Assembly (NCBI GenBank): GCA_026390075.1
Contig: JAPLGP010000028.1
Coordinates: 56,312 to 100,980 of the forward strand
DNA: 44,669 bases
Reading direction: 5' to 3'
From: Campylobacterales bacterium
Lineage (GTDB): Bacteria; Campylobacterota; Campylobacteria; Campylobacterales; Sulfurimonadaceae
The notes under the pieces: model-generated
What the model was told of the DNA's origin: nothing
What the model saw: only the letters and a program-made list of their open reading frames with translations
The model's database searches: none
Program-made: the position numbers and the translations under genes
Shown here: positions 8,652 through 17,620 of the stretch, one piece after another
How positions within the stretch are numbered: position 1 is the stretch's first letter
Layout: each line of letters starts with the position of its first letter

Positions 8652-8668
8652 CTTATATTTTTAAAACC

Positions 8669-9052
8669 TTAGTGCGCTTTTACTTCTTTAAGTTTTTTTA
8701 TAAAACTTTCAACTTTTTTCCCACCATCAATTCTGTCTATTTTTTCCCCATTTGCATTGATAAAATGAAATGTAGGTGTTCCAAAATAATCTAAATCACT
8801 AGGTATTGAATCCTTATGTATATCTATATGAACACCGATAAAACCATTTGTAAATTCGCTTATGACTTTCTCATCTTCTAGTACTATATTTTCCATAAAA
8901 TCACATGCCCCACAGCCCTTTTTAGAGAGCATAACCATTACGATTTTATTCTCTTTTTTTGCCTTTATCACGGCATCGCTATATTCCATCCACTCAATTT
9001 CTGCGAAAAGTGAGCTCACAAGGAGTGTAACAAGCAGTATTGTTTTTTTCAT
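8669..9052 (-). CDS. Periplasmic thioredoxin-like protein
   Basis: About 127 residues with a signal peptide (MKKTILLVTLLVSSLFA) and a thioredoxin fold of the thioredoxin_7/SoxW-like kind. The redox pair is CGAC near residue 47, and the cis-proline block is GTPTFHF. I prefer the ATG at 9052 because AGGA lies 8 bases upstream; an in-frame TTG at 9058 is too close to that site. The gene begins about 10 bases after the dsbD stop on the same strand, so DsbD very likely supplies it with reducing power. Targets may be cytochrome c maturation or sulfur-oxidation proteins. Confidence 0.8.
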   Translation of the reverse strand: MKKTILLVTLLVSSLFAEIEWMEYSDAVIKAKKENKIVMVMLSKKGCGACDFMENIVLEDEKVISEFTNGFIGVHIDIHKDSIPSDLDYFGTPTFHFINANGEKIDRIDGGKKVESFIKKLKEVKAH

Positions 9053-9062
9053 TATCAATTTC

Positions 9063-10811
9063 CTATATTTGGTTTAAATGTTTTAAAAATTCATCTGGTT
9101 TGACAAAACCTGTAATAGTTTTAGCTTTTAGAACTTCACCTTTTTCATCAAAAAAGAGTATCACTGGAGGACCAAAAACTCCATATTTTGCGCTCAAATC
9201 TTTTTGCTCTTTGGAGTTTTCAGTTAGATTGGCTTGGATGAGAACAAACTCACTCATTTTATCTTGAACTTTTGTATCTGAAAAAGTAACTTCTTCAAGC
9301 TCTTTACAGGAAGTACACCAATCAGCGTAAAAATCTAACATGATTTTTTTGCCTTTGTTTTTTGCTAAAAGGGTATCCAACTCTTTTAAGGAACTCACTT
9401 TTATAAATTCCACATGCCGAGCTTTTTCTTTTGAGGTACTATTTGTTGCTTTTAAAAACTCGAGTGGTTTACTCATACTTTGTGAACCGCCGAGTGCGCC
9501 AATGAAGAGAGAAACGGAGTAGATAAAAAGGATAATAGCAATACTCTTTCTAAAAATATGAACACCTGGCTCAAAAGCTTCGAGATAAATCGCAAAACTA
9601 ATTCCAAGTAGAGACCATAAAATCATAGTAATATAAACATCAACAACTTTTTCTAGCATCCAAATAGCAACACCAAGCATCATCACACCAAAGATAGCAT
9701 TGACCATAACCATCCAATGCCCTGGTTTTGGCATAAATTTCCCAGCACTCACACCAACTACAAGGAGTGGAAGTCCCATTCCTATGCTCATAGCAAAGAG
9801 TGCCGCACCGCCTAGAAATGCGTCGCCAGTTTGACCTATGTAAACTAAAGCTCCTGCAAGTGGAGCAGCAACACATGGACCAACGATAAGAGCCGATAAA
9901 AAGCCCATCACTGCAACACCTAAAATGCCTCTGTGTTGTCTTGATTCACTCACGGATGTGAGTAAAAAAGAGGGTGGTTTTAACTCATAAAATCCAAACA
10001 TACTCATTGCAAGTGCAACAAAGATAGCTGAAAAAGAGAAGATAACCCAAGGTGTTTGAAGAGCTGCTTGAAGGTTTGAGCCAAAAAGACCAGCTAAAAC
10101 ACCAGCGATAGTATAAGCAACAGCCATCGCCAAAACATAAATGAGCGAAAGAAAAAATGCTTTTTTCGTTGTTAAGCCTTCGCCTTGAGAGATAATAATT
10201 CCAGAAATAATTGGAATCATAGGAAAGGTGCATGGAGTAAGAGCGAGTAAAAGACCAAAACCAAAAAATGTTAAAAGAATGAGACCAAGACTTCCTGAAA
10301 TAATTGTATTTGCAATAGAATCAGCTTCTGAGAATTCTTTTGGCTTAGCATCTGATTTTTTAACTTCAGAAGCTTCTTGTTTTACACCCAGTTTTGAACT
10401 ATCTACATCAAACGAGTATGTTTTACTCAGTGGCTCATAACAAAGACCTTGTCCAGAACACCCTTGATAGGAGAGTTTGAACTCTACTTTTTTGATATCT
10501 TTAGTATCACTACTTTTTTGTAAATGAACAAGAAAGTCAGGTGATTCTAAATAAACCATAGCATCATCATGCTTCACACTTTTAGGCGACACTATCTCTT
10601 TTATTTGTATTATATTACTCGTGTCAATGATTTCAAGTGTTACTTTATCTTCGTACAAATAGATATCTTTTGCGATTGTAACACCCGCTTCAATCTGCAT
10701 TTGTTCATTTATCTTGGCATGTGGAATAAACGCTTCATCAGGCATTAAAAATTTAGGAGGTGCTCCAAATAAAAAAACACTTAGAAATAGAAATAGAATA
10801 ATTTTTGACAT
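9063..10811 (-). CDS. dsbD: Thiol:disulfide interchange protein DsbD
   Basis: A full three-part DsbD, about 582 residues. It has a signal peptide (MSKIILFLFLSVFLFGA), a periplasmic alpha domain with the CSGQGLC cysteines near residue 120, a membrane domain of about eight segments with the paired cysteines in ALTPCTFP and VGPCVAAP, and a C-terminal thioredoxin domain with WCTSC near residue 500. It carries electrons from cytoplasmic thioredoxin to periplasmic thiols. An in-frame ATG at 10826 adds five residues; I chose 10811 because it gives the cleaner signal peptide. Motif sites at 9410 (HVEF) and 10716 (IPHAK) lie in the soluble domains. Confidence 0.93.
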   Translation of the reverse strand: MSKIILFLFLSVFLFGAPPKFLMPDEAFIPHAKINEQMQIEAGVTIAKDIYLYEDKVTLEIIDTSNIIQIKEIVSPKSVKHDDAMVYLESPDFLVHLQKSSDTKDIKKVEFKLSYQGCSGQGLCYEPLSKTYSFDVDSSKLGVKQEASEVKKSDAKPKEFSEADSIANTIISGSLGLILLTFFGFGLLLALTPCTFPMIPIISGIIISQGEGLTTKKAFFLSLIYVLAMAVAYTIAGVLAGLFGSNLQAALQTPWVIFSFSAIFVALAMSMFGFYELKPPSFLLTSVSESRQHRGILGVAVMGFLSALIVGPCVAAPLAGALVYIGQTGDAFLGGAALFAMSIGMGLPLLVVGVSAGKFMPKPGHWMVMVNAIFGVMMLGVAIWMLEKVVDVYITMILWSLLGISFAIYLEAFEPGVHIFRKSIAIILFIYSVSLFIGALGGSQSMSKPLEFLKATNSTSKEKARHVEFIKVSSLKELDTLLAKNKGKKIMLDFYADWCTSCKELEEVTFSDTKVQDKMSEFVLIQANLTENSKEQKDLSAKYGVFGPPVILFFDEKGEVLKAKTITGFVKPDEFLKHLNQI

Positions 10812-10892
10812 CACTAACTCACTCATTAAAAAAATTTGTTCGATTATAGCTACTCTTAAATAATAACTATCTTTTTGTTCTCTTATTCGTGA

Positions 10893-11246
10893 TTAAAATG
10901 TGATGACTTGTTTAGAATTTATAACCCAATTTGAAAGAACTTCCATAGTAGAAGATATTTTCTCATCAAAATAGGGTTCATTTTTGAAAATACCACATCG
11001 TGCATTACAAGTTCCACATGCCTGTAAGTTTATGCCATTGGCATACATTTTTTTGAGCATTTCAACTAAATCATACTCATAATAATCAGGTTTAGCACTT
11101 TTATCACGCGCGAGATCAACAGCATCATTCATCAAAAAAACATTTACTTCTTCCCCATTTTTGTGAAGTGTTTTTGCCAGTCGCAAAGCATTCCAAGTGA
11201 CATCCGTTCCATCATAGGGCTGATGATTGAGTATTATAGTTATCAT
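10893..11246 (-). CDS. DsrE-family sulfur-carrier protein
   Basis: About 117 residues, starting at the ATG at 11246 preceded by GGAGGAAG; the longer frame upstream is rhodanese sequence read out of phase. The fold matches DsrE/DsrF-like proteins: ITIILNHQPYDG at the start and NVFLMNDAV in the middle. It has a cysteine cluster ACGTCNARCG near residue 75, of which one Cys is the usual persulfide carrier in this family. There is no signal peptide, so it is cytoplasmic. The start overlaps the rhodanese stop (ATGA). It probably accepts or relays sulfane sulfur. The cysteine cluster overlaps a motif site (11014-11022, ACG). Confidence 0.8.
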   Translation of the reverse strand: MITIILNHQPYDGTDVTWNALRLAKTLHKNGEEVNVFLMNDAVDLARDKSAKPDYYEYDLVEMLKKMYANGINLQACGTCNARCGIFKNEPYFDEKISSTMEVLSNWVINSKQVITF

Positions 11247-11713
11247 TTTTCTTCCTCCGTTAGTTTTGTTATTCCAAGACCAGTTTCTATAGGATAGCCA
11301 AGTGTCGCCCATCCTTTGAGTCCACCTTTGAGATTTGTAGCATTTTTATACCCAAGATGTCTGAGTGTTTGCGCAGCCAATGCACCACGACTGCCACCAC
11401 GACAAAAAGTTACAATTACAGCATTCTTATCTTTGATTTTGTTCATCACTTCAAACTCTAAATTACCGCGAGTGATTGCAAAATTTTTATCTGTATAAAT
11501 CTGACCCTCCGCTCTTTGTTCTGACTCTCGTACATCAAGAACTATGACAGCTTCTTCTTTATCTATCATCTGTTTAAGTTTCTGAGGTTCCATTTCACCC
11601 GCTTCTTTTACGGCTTCAACCAGCAGTTTATCTGTTTCTACTGACCCAGCAAAAAGAGCTGTTGTTGAAGAGAGCGTAACTACCAATACTATATATATAA
11701 AGCTTTTTCTCAT
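11243..11713 (-). CDS. Exported single-domain rhodanese
   Basis: A 156-residue protein with a signal peptide (about residues 1-22, ending TTALFA) and one rhodanese domain. The active-site loop is CRGGSRGALAA near residue 104, and VLDVRE is the usual N-terminal strand. It would transfer sulfane sulfur in the periplasm. AGGAG precedes the ATG. It is the first gene of the minus-strand sulfur unit (rhodanese, DsrE, then DsbD after a 66-82-base gap) and is divergent from the ArsR regulator, which probably controls it. Confidence 0.87.
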   Translation of the reverse strand: MRKSFIYIVLVVTLSSTTALFAGSVETDKLLVEAVKEAGEMEPQKLKQMIDKEEAVIVLDVRESEQRAEGQIYTDKNFAITRGNLEFEVMNKIKDKNAVIVTFCRGGSRGALAAQTLRHLGYKNATNLKGGLKGWATLGYPIETGLGITKLTEEEK

Positions 11714-11729
11714 TTTTTCTCCTAAGTTT

Positions 11730-11754
11730 ATAGTAAATACCTAATTAGGCATTT
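11730..11754. promoter_or_regulatory. Palindromic operator candidate for the ArsR regulator
   Basis: AAATACCTAATTAGGCATTT (11735-11754) is a 20-bp inverted repeat with 18 symmetric positions around CCTAATTAGG. On the minus strand it sits directly upstream of TACTAT (11735-11730), a plausible -10 box for the rhodanese gene, so bound protein would block that promoter. It also lies upstream of the regulator's own promoter. A palindrome between a divergent ArsR gene and its target is the classic arrangement; binding itself is inferred. Confidence 0.6.
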
Positions 11755-11776
11755 AACTAAATAGATTCAAGTATGG

Positions 11777-11782
11777 TATAAT
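11777..11782 (+). promoter_or_regulatory. Candidate -10 box of the ArsR-family gene
   Basis: TATAAT preceded by GTATGG, 27 bases before the chosen ATG at 11810. The palindrome at 11735-11754 lies 22 bases upstream of it. Confidence 0.5.
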
Positions 11783-11809
11783 TTTTCAATAACAATGTCA
11801 AGGATTAAA

Positions 11810-12184
11810 ATGCTAGATATGAAACAAAAAATAAAAATTTTCAAAGCACTTGGGAATGAGACTCGTTTTTTAATTTTTAAAAATGTGTTTACGGGTGGTT
11901 ATACTTGCTCAATTGACAAAAAAGATAAAAATGTAAAAGTAAGTCCACATGCCACTTGTGTGAGCACAATTGCAGAGCATTTTGATTTTGCCCTGCCTAC
12001 TATTTCAAAGCATCTCAAAGAACTCAGAGAAGCGGACATCATCACGATGGAAAAAAAAGGGAATAAAATATATATAGAACCAAATATAGAAACTATTCGT
12101 GAACTTGGTGGCTGTTTTACTACACTTGTAGAAAATTTTGAGATAAACCGAGAACTCTTTTTTGGAGATGTTGCCGTAAGTTGA
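11810..12184 (+). CDS. ArsR-family winged-helix regulator, possible sulfur/persulfide sensor
   Basis: About 124 residues. I chose the ATG at 11810 because AAGGA (11800-11804) precedes it; an ATG at 11795 adds five residues without a ribosome site. The core is IFKALGNETRFLIFKNVF, and the recognition helix region is FDFALPTISKHLKELREADII, followed by the wing. Three cysteines stand out (YTC, HATC, GGCF; residues about 33, 50 and 102 from this start). BigR/SqrR-type ArsR proteins sense persulfides through two such cysteines, and the divergent rhodanese-DsrE-DsbD genes fit that role. Arsenic or metal sensing is the alternative. Confidence 0.8.
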   Translation: MLDMKQKIKIFKALGNETRFLIFKNVFTGGYTCSIDKKDKNVKVSPHATCVSTIAEHFDFALPTISKHLKELREADIITMEKKGNKIYIEPNIETIRELGGCFTTLVENFEINRELFFGDVAVS

Positions 12185-12244
12185 AAACAGTAAAATAAAT
12201 GATATTATTTGACATAGATTGAATTATTTATTTTGGAGCTACAA

Positions 12245-13345
12245 TTGAAAAAAGATGAAACTAAAGAACTTTTAGCACAAATCCAAACAATAAAATATGA
12301 GCTAGAAGTCCTCGTAAAAGCATTTGATACAAATGTAATATTCTCAAAAACAGATTTGGACGGCAAAATTACACATGCCAGTAAGGCTTTTTGTAAGATA
12401 AGCGGATACGAAGCTTCTGAACTTTTAGGACAACCACATAGCATTATAAGACATCCAGATATGCCTAGTGAAGTTTTTAAAGAGTTGTGGGATTCTCTTC
12501 ATAAAACGCTTCACTGGTCTGGAGAAGTTAAAAACAAAAAAAAAGATGGTAGCTTTTATTGGGTATCTAGCAAGATTGAACCCGATTATAATAGTCACGG
12601 TGAACACATTGGATACCACGCAGTTCGTGAGGATATCACTTCTAAAAAAGAGGTGGAAGAGTTAAGTAAAGAGCTTGAAAAATGGAATACGCATTTAGAA
12701 GCACAGATGACACAGAGAATACGAGAGATTATTATTTTAAACAAAGATATAAAAGAGACACAAAAAGAAGTTCTTTTTACTATGGGAACAATTGCTGAGA
12801 GCAGAAGTAAAGAGACAGGAAATCATGTTAGACGCGTGGCACATTACACAAAAATATTGGCGCTTAGTTCTGGCATACCAGAAGAAGAAGCAGAGATGCT
12901 CAAACAAGCTAGTCCAATGCACGATATTGGTAAAGTGGCAATTCCTGATGCAGTTTTAAATAAGCCAAGCGGATTTAATGAAGATGAGCGAAAAATCATG
13001 GATAGCCATCCAAAATTAGGCTTTGATATGCTCAAACACTCTGAGAGAGAACTTTTAAAAATGGCTGCAACAGTAGCGTATGAACATCATGAAAAATGGG
13101 ATGGTTCGGGGTATCCAAATGCTCTTAAGGGTGAAGAAATCCATATTTATGGAAGAATTACCGCACTCGCGGATGTTTTTGATGCACTGGCAAGTGATAG
13201 AGTTTATAAAAAAGCTTGGGATTTAGAACATATTATTACATTTTTTAAAGAGGAGCGAGGCAAACATTTTGACCCGCAGTTAGTCGATATATTTTTTGAA
13301 AATCTTGATGAATTTTTAGCGATTAGAGATAGGTTTGTGGATTAG
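12245..13345 (+). CDS. PAS - HD-GYP c-di-GMP phosphodiesterase
   Basis: About 366 residues. I chose the TTG at 12245 because GGAG (12235-12238) lies 6 bases upstream; a TTG at 12233 is in frame but has no such site. An Aer-like PAS domain spans residues about 20-125 (IIRHPDMPSEVF, then GEVKNKKKDGSFYWV), followed by a coiled-coil linker and an HD-GYP domain. That domain has HDIGK near residue 226 and HHEKWDGSGYP near residue 281, so it looks catalytically intact. It should hydrolyse c-di-GMP under control of the PAS signal, possibly redox or oxygen. No membrane segment. Its PAS closely resembles the second PAS of the cyclase at 17621-19297. Confidence 0.88.
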   Translation: MKKDETKELLAQIQTIKYELEVLVKAFDTNVIFSKTDLDGKITHASKAFCKISGYEASELLGQPHSIIRHPDMPSEVFKELWDSLHKTLHWSGEVKNKKKDGSFYWVSSKIEPDYNSHGEHIGYHAVREDITSKKEVEELSKELEKWNTHLEAQMTQRIREIIILNKDIKETQKEVLFTMGTIAESRSKETGNHVRRVAHYTKILALSSGIPEEEAEMLKQASPMHDIGKVAIPDAVLNKPSGFNEDERKIMDSHPKLGFDMLKHSERELLKMAATVAYEHHEKWDGSGYPNALKGEEIHIYGRITALADVFDALASDRVYKKAWDLEHIITFFKEERGKHFDPQLVDIFFENLDEFLAIRDRFVD

Positions 13346-13426
13346 AATATTTATTTTGATAGTAATACAAACTTTTTAATGTTAGAATGTAAGTAGCTAT
13401 TTAATAAACTTTTTTATCAGAATATC

Positions 13427-13432
13427 AAGGAG
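13427..13432 (+). promoter_or_regulatory. Ribosome binding site that fixes the lipoprotein start
   Basis: AAGGAG, five bases before the ATG at 13438. This strong site supports initiation upstream of repeat copy B, so the repeat is translated as part of the protein rather than lying in a leader. Confidence 0.7.
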
Positions 13433-13437
13433 ATGTT

Positions 13438-14421
13438 ATGTTCATCCGTTTTTTAACAGAAAACTTCCTTCGTGCAAGAGTAGATTTCTTGCAAAACTCT
13501 CTCATAAGATTGCTTCGCTTTGCTCGCAATGACCGTCATTGCGAGGAGGAACGACGAAGCAATCTGAGTTTTGCAAGAAGTCTAGTTAAAACTTTTCAAA
13601 AATATCTGTTTCTTTTGGCATGCGGATTTATAGTGGATAATCACGATTTGAGAGCTTCTGAGAGTGTTTATTCTTTTGGTGTGCTTCCTGTAAGAAGTGC
13701 CGTATTGACGGCGGAAACTTGGAATCCAATACTTGAATATATATCTTTAAAAACAGGAAAAAAACTTCTTCTCAAAACAGAAAGAACAGGTGGTAACTCA
13801 AAAGATGAACTCATCAAGGGAACATACGATTTTGCATATACAAATCATATTCTTGAACCCTCTGTAAAAAAATCTGGCTATTTTGTAATTGCTCGTCCAA
13901 ATTCTGCTGGTATAACTTGTAAAATCATTGTTGAACAAAACTCCTCCATTGGCTCTATTGAAGAGCTAAATAATTTGAAAGTTGGGTTTGCATCCCAAGC
14001 TGCTTTTGTAGGCTACATTGTGCCAATGAACTATTTGGAGCAAAAGAAATTACACATACAGCAGATTTTTGGCGGAAATCAAGAAGGTGTTATGGCACAA
14101 CTCAAATCCGCTCAAGTAAAAGCAGCCGCAGTCAATAGTGTCGTTTTAAATTCCTATGCAAAACGCGTAAATTTTTCTTATGACACACTTTGGGAATCTG
14201 AAAATTTTAAAGATTTTCCACTCTCTGCGCATCCAAGAGTTTCAAAAGAGGATGTAAAAGCAATTGGCGAGGCTTTTATAAACATGTCAAAAGACCTTGA
14301 GGGTGCTAAAATACTCAAACAAAGTGCCACTATTGCAAGTGAACTCATGAACGGTTTTGTGAATGCTGATGAGCGTGATTACAATAACTATAAAAAATAC
14401 TACTCAGATGAGAAAAATTAA
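13438..14421 (+). CDS. PhnD-like substrate-binding lipoprotein with in-frame repeat insertion
   Basis: A 327-residue precursor. From about residue 75 it is a phosphate/phosphite/phosphonate-type periplasmic binding protein (YSFGVLPVRSAVL, YDFAYTNHI, LKVGFASQAAFVGYIVPMNYL). Residues 16-49 are encoded by palindromic repeat copy B, which adds 34 codons without a stop. After it come KTFQKYLFLLACG, a hydrophobic stretch ending in a lipobox-like LLAC, so export as a lipoprotein is plausible even with the long N-terminal extension. It abuts the hybrid kinase gene with no spacer, suggesting it acts as a ligand-binding partner of that kinase rather than of a transporter, of which no genes are seen. 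Confidence 0.75.
   Translation: MFIRFLTENFLRARVDFLQNSLIRLLRFARNDRHCEEERRSNLSFARSLVKTFQKYLFLLACGFIVDNHDLRASESVYSFGVLPVRSAVLTAETWNPILEYISLKTGKKLLLKTERTGGNSKDELIKGTYDFAYTNHILEPSVKKSGYFVIARPNSAGITCKIIVEQNSSIGSIEELNNLKVGFASQAAFVGYIVPMNYLEQKKLHIQQIFGGNQEGVMAQLKSAQVKAAAVNSVVLNSYAKRVNFSYDTLWESENFKDFPLSAHPRVSKEDVKAIGEAFINMSKDLEGAKILKQSATIASELMNGFVNADERDYNNYKKYYSDEKN
13482..13583. repeat. Palindromic repeat, copy B (102 bp), inside a coding region
   Basis: Nearly identical to copy C. Outer arms are AGATTTCTTGCAAAACTC and GAGTTTTGCAAGAAGTCT, inner arms AGATTGCTTCG and CGAAGCAATCT, with a central hairpin CTCGCAATGAC / GTCATTGCGAG around one base. Its length is 34 codons and its reading in the host frame has no stop, so the gene stays open. 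Confidence 0.88.
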
Positions 14422-17400
14422 ATGTTCAAAAATAACAAAGCATCTATATTAAACAAAGTCATACTCTTAACATCCACTTCGATTTTTACGCTCTCATTCT
14501 TTGTTTTTGTATTTTATTCTTATTTTAATATTCAAGAAATGGATGCTAATCTAAAAAGCACTCTATCGGATCGTTTGAAGGTAATGCCGAGCACGGTAAT
14601 AAACACCGTAATAGTTGGTGATTTGGCGACGGTAGAGCAGATATTACAAGGGTTTGTAATCGATAGAGATATTGCAATCATAAGATTTAAAAGTTCTTCT
14701 GGTGCAACAATAGAGGTCACGGATTCTTCCTATAAATCAAATGCACCACAGTGGTTTATAAACGCTATGGGAATAAAAGATATTGCAAAAAGCACTGAGG
14801 TTGAAGTTGGTGGGTTTAGTTATGGCACGATAGAAGTTGTCGCTACTCCAAAGTTTTATATTGATGAGATATACAAAGATTTATTGACGGCATGTGGATT
14901 ATTTATAATTTTTATAGTGGCAAATGTTTTTTTCGTTTGGTATGTGTTACGAAAAGGTTTATTACCAGCACTCAAGGCTATTGAAAATGGGGCAGATGCT
15001 ATCTCGGAGGGAAACTTTATTTTCATCAAAGAAAATAGTGCAAAAGAGTTACAAACAACTTTTAAAGCTTTCAATACAATGGTTTTGGCAATTAAGAAAG
15101 ATAGAGAACTCTTAGAAAATCAAGCTTTGCAGATAGAATCAATAACGAACACTATGCTTGAAGCTCTCTATGTTACTGATATAAGTGGCAGAATAATAAG
15201 TGTAAATAAGTATGCGACAAAATTGCTAGGTTATGCTAAAGAAGAGCTTTTAGGTAAAAGTGCACATGACCTCTTTCATACAGATTCTGCAAATAAAACG
15301 CCGATTTCTAAGTGCAATATCTATCAAGTTATCCAGAAAAAATCAGAGTATATTGGTGAAGATAAATTTTATGATAAGCATGGAAAAGAATTTTTTGTTG
15401 AGGTTGCAGCCAAAGTATTGATTGAAAACGATAGAGTTATTGGTTCGGTAGTAACTTTTAGGGATATTTCAGAGCAAAAAAAATATCGTGACACACTCTT
15501 AAAATTATTAGAGTCAAGTCCTATTGCGGTAAGAATTGCTCAAGAAAATGGCAAAAAGGTGGTTTTTGCCAATAGAGCGTATTCGTCCCTCATTAAACTT
15601 GAACAAGAAAATGTTATTGGTCAAAATCCTAAAAACTATTATGCTAACAGGGAAGAATACGATGCTATCGTCGAGCAAATTAGCCATAATGAACCTATTC
15701 ACAATAAACTAGTTCAGCTTAATGTAGAAAATAAAATTCGATGGGCATTAGCATCCTATATGTCAATGGAATTTGAGGGTGAAGAAAGTGTTTTAGGTTG
15801 GTTTTATGATATTACTGATCAAGAGTCACAAAAGATGGAACTTCAATTTCAAAAAGAAAAGGCAGAAATTGCTAACAGAGCCAAAAGTGAATTTTTAGCA
15901 AATATGAGTCATGAGATACGAACACCTCTCAATGGAGTTTTAGGCTTAACTGAATTGGTTTTAAAAACAAATCTTGATGCACAACAAAGAGATTATCTTG
16001 AAAAAGCAAAAACCTCTTCTAAAGCACTTTTGTATGTTATTAATGATGTGCTGGATTATTCTAAGATAGAAGCAGGAAAATTAGAGTTAGAGCATCGTCT
16101 TTTTGAGCTTGAGAGTGTGATGAAAAATATAGTAAATTTATTTGAATATCAAGCAAATAAAAAAGGATTATCGCTCAATATATCTAGTTATAACAAACTC
16201 ACCCTTGTCGGTGACGCACTTCGTTTAACTCAGATACTTACAAATATAGTAGGAAATGCAATAAAGTTCACAGAAAAAGGTTCTATCAATATAAAAATTG
16301 AGCTGATGCATGAGGATGAGCACTATAAAAAGTTAAAGTTTTCCATAAAAGATAGTGGGGTTGGAATGAGTAAAGCGCACCAAGAAAATCTCTTTAGAGC
16401 GTTTACTCAAGCAGACAGCTCCATAACGCGTCAGTATGGAGGAACAGGGCTTGGTCTTTCTATCTCTAAACGACTTGTTCAGATGATGAGCGGTGAAATC
16501 TGGGTGGAGAGTAAAGAGGGTGTGGGAAGTGAATTTATTTTTAGTGCTACTTTTGCAAATGTGGATGAAAAAGAGGAGAGAGTAATCATAGAAGTAGAGA
16601 GTGCAAAATTAAATACTGACTCAATAAAAGGTGCAAAAATATTGCTAGTAGAAGATAATAAAATAAATCAAACTGTAGCAATCGGAATGTTGGAAAATCT
16701 AGCAATTACAGCAGATATAGCAAATAACGGTAGGGAAGCCGTGGATAGGATAGAAGAGGGTAGAGAATATGACCTTGTTTTAATGGATCTTCAGATGCCA
16801 ATCATGGATGGATTTGAAGCGAGTAAACAAATCAAAAAAATAAATGAAAACATTCCAATAATCGCACTGAGTGCAGCTGTAATGCAAGAAGATATAATAA
16901 AAACAAGTGAAGCTAAAATGTCTGCTCATTTAGCAAAACCTATCAATGAAGATGAACTCATTCGCACTCTATTGCAATTTATAAAACCAAAAGAATCTAA
17001 TAAACAAGTTTTTAAAGAGGAAGAAAAAGCATTTCCACATGCCGTGTCTGAATTTTATGGAGTAAATTTAGAAGAGTTAAAAAATAGAATTGGCGATAAA
17101 CCAAAAACAATCATAAAACTGCTTTCAAGCTTTTGTGAAGAGTTTGGGGACATTGAACAGATTTTAGATATATCAAAAATAGAGACAGATGAATTTAATC
17201 ATGCGCTTCATTCACTCAAAGGCGTGAGCGGAAATATCTCACTTAAAGATATATATAAACTCTCAAAAGAGATATATGAGACAAACGATTTGCAAGTAAA
17301 AAAAGAGAATGCCCCAAAACTCATTGAACTACTCAAAGAGACCGTGAAAAATCTCACGCTTCAACTCAGCCAAGAGGCGAATGAAGTGACACACAAAGAG

Positions 17401-17619
17401 TACAAAAAAGAGGAAATCCTGAAATATTTACAAGGTATTCAAAAAGATATAAAACATTTCAGAGCTATAACTGGGGAAAGAGTTGCGTTGTTAGAAGAGA
17501 TGTTATTTTGGCATGTGGAAGTTGAGATAATAAAAGAACTTTCTTCTTCTCTTCTTGGCTATAAATATAAAGAAGCAGATAAAATGTTTAGTGATATTTA
17601 TGCGTTGTTGGCGGACTAA
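14422..17619 (+). CDS. Hybrid sensor histidine kinase (HAMP-PAS-PAS-HisKA-HATPase-REC-Hpt)
   Basis: A 1065-residue membrane kinase. It has a membrane segment at about 13-32, a periplasmic region to about 150, a second segment at about 152-174, then a HAMP-like linker and two PAS domains (about 240-355 and 360-470). HisKA carries the phospho-accepting His in MSHEIRTPLNG near residue 494. The ATPase domain ends GTGLGLSISKRL. The receiver domain (LLVEDNKINQ near 740) has its Asp in LMDLQMP, and a C-terminal Hpt has HSLKG near 930. All relay residues are present. It follows the PhnD-like lipoprotein directly and precedes a REC-GGDEF protein, giving a probable phosphorelay to c-di-GMP. Motif sites at 14889, 17035 and 17510. 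Confidence 0.9.
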   Translation: MFKNNKASILNKVILLTSTSIFTLSFFVFVFYSYFNIQEMDANLKSTLSDRLKVMPSTVINTVIVGDLATVEQILQGFVIDRDIAIIRFKSSSGATIEVTDSSYKSNAPQWFINAMGIKDIAKSTEVEVGGFSYGTIEVVATPKFYIDEIYKDLLTACGLFIIFIVANVFFVWYVLRKGLLPALKAIENGADAISEGNFIFIKENSAKELQTTFKAFNTMVLAIKKDRELLENQALQIESITNTMLEALYVTDISGRIISVNKYATKLLGYAKEELLGKSAHDLFHTDSANKTPISKCNIYQVIQKKSEYIGEDKFYDKHGKEFFVEVAAKVLIENDRVIGSVVTFRDISEQKKYRDTLLKLLESSPIAVRIAQENGKKVVFANRAYSSLIKLEQENVIGQNPKNYYANREEYDAIVEQISHNEPIHNKLVQLNVENKIRWALASYMSMEFEGEESVLGWFYDITDQESQKMELQFQKEKAEIANRAKSEFLANMSHEIRTPLNGVLGLTELVLKTNLDAQQRDYLEKAKTSSKALLYVINDVLDYSKIEAGKLELEHRLFELESVMKNIVNLFEYQANKKGLSLNISSYNKLTLVGDALRLTQILTNIVGNAIKFTEKGSINIKIELMHEDEHYKKLKFSIKDSGVGMSKAHQENLFRAFTQADSSITRQYGGTGLGLSISKRLVQMMSGEIWVESKEGVGSEFIFSATFANVDEKEERVIIEVESAKLNTDSIKGAKILLVEDNKINQTVAIGMLENLAITADIANNGREAVDRIEEGREYDLVLMDLQMPIMDGFEASKQIKKINENIPIIALSAAVMQEDIIKTSEAKMSAHLAKPINEDELIRTLLQFIKPKESNKQVFKEEEKAFPHAVSEFYGVNLEELKNRIGDKPKTIIKLLSSFCEEFGDIEQILDISKIETDEFNHALHSLKGVSGNISLKDIYKLSKEIYETNDLQVKKENAPKLIELLKETVKNLTLQLSQEANEVTHKEYKKEEILKYLQGIQKDIKHFRAITGERVALLEEMLFWHVEVEIIKELSSSLLGYKYKEADKMFSDIYALLAD

Positions 17620-17620
17620 G

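Noticed and set aside
11247-11312. N-terminal extension of the DsrE protein to an upstream ATG at 11312
   Set aside because: It reads the 3' end of the rhodanese gene in another frame; the ATG at 11246 has a strong GGAGGAAG site.
17555-17620. N-terminal extension of the REC-GGDEF protein
   Set aside because: It overlaps the kinase C-terminus and adds nothing to the receiver fold; the ATG at 17621 begins MKKQTILIVDD directly.
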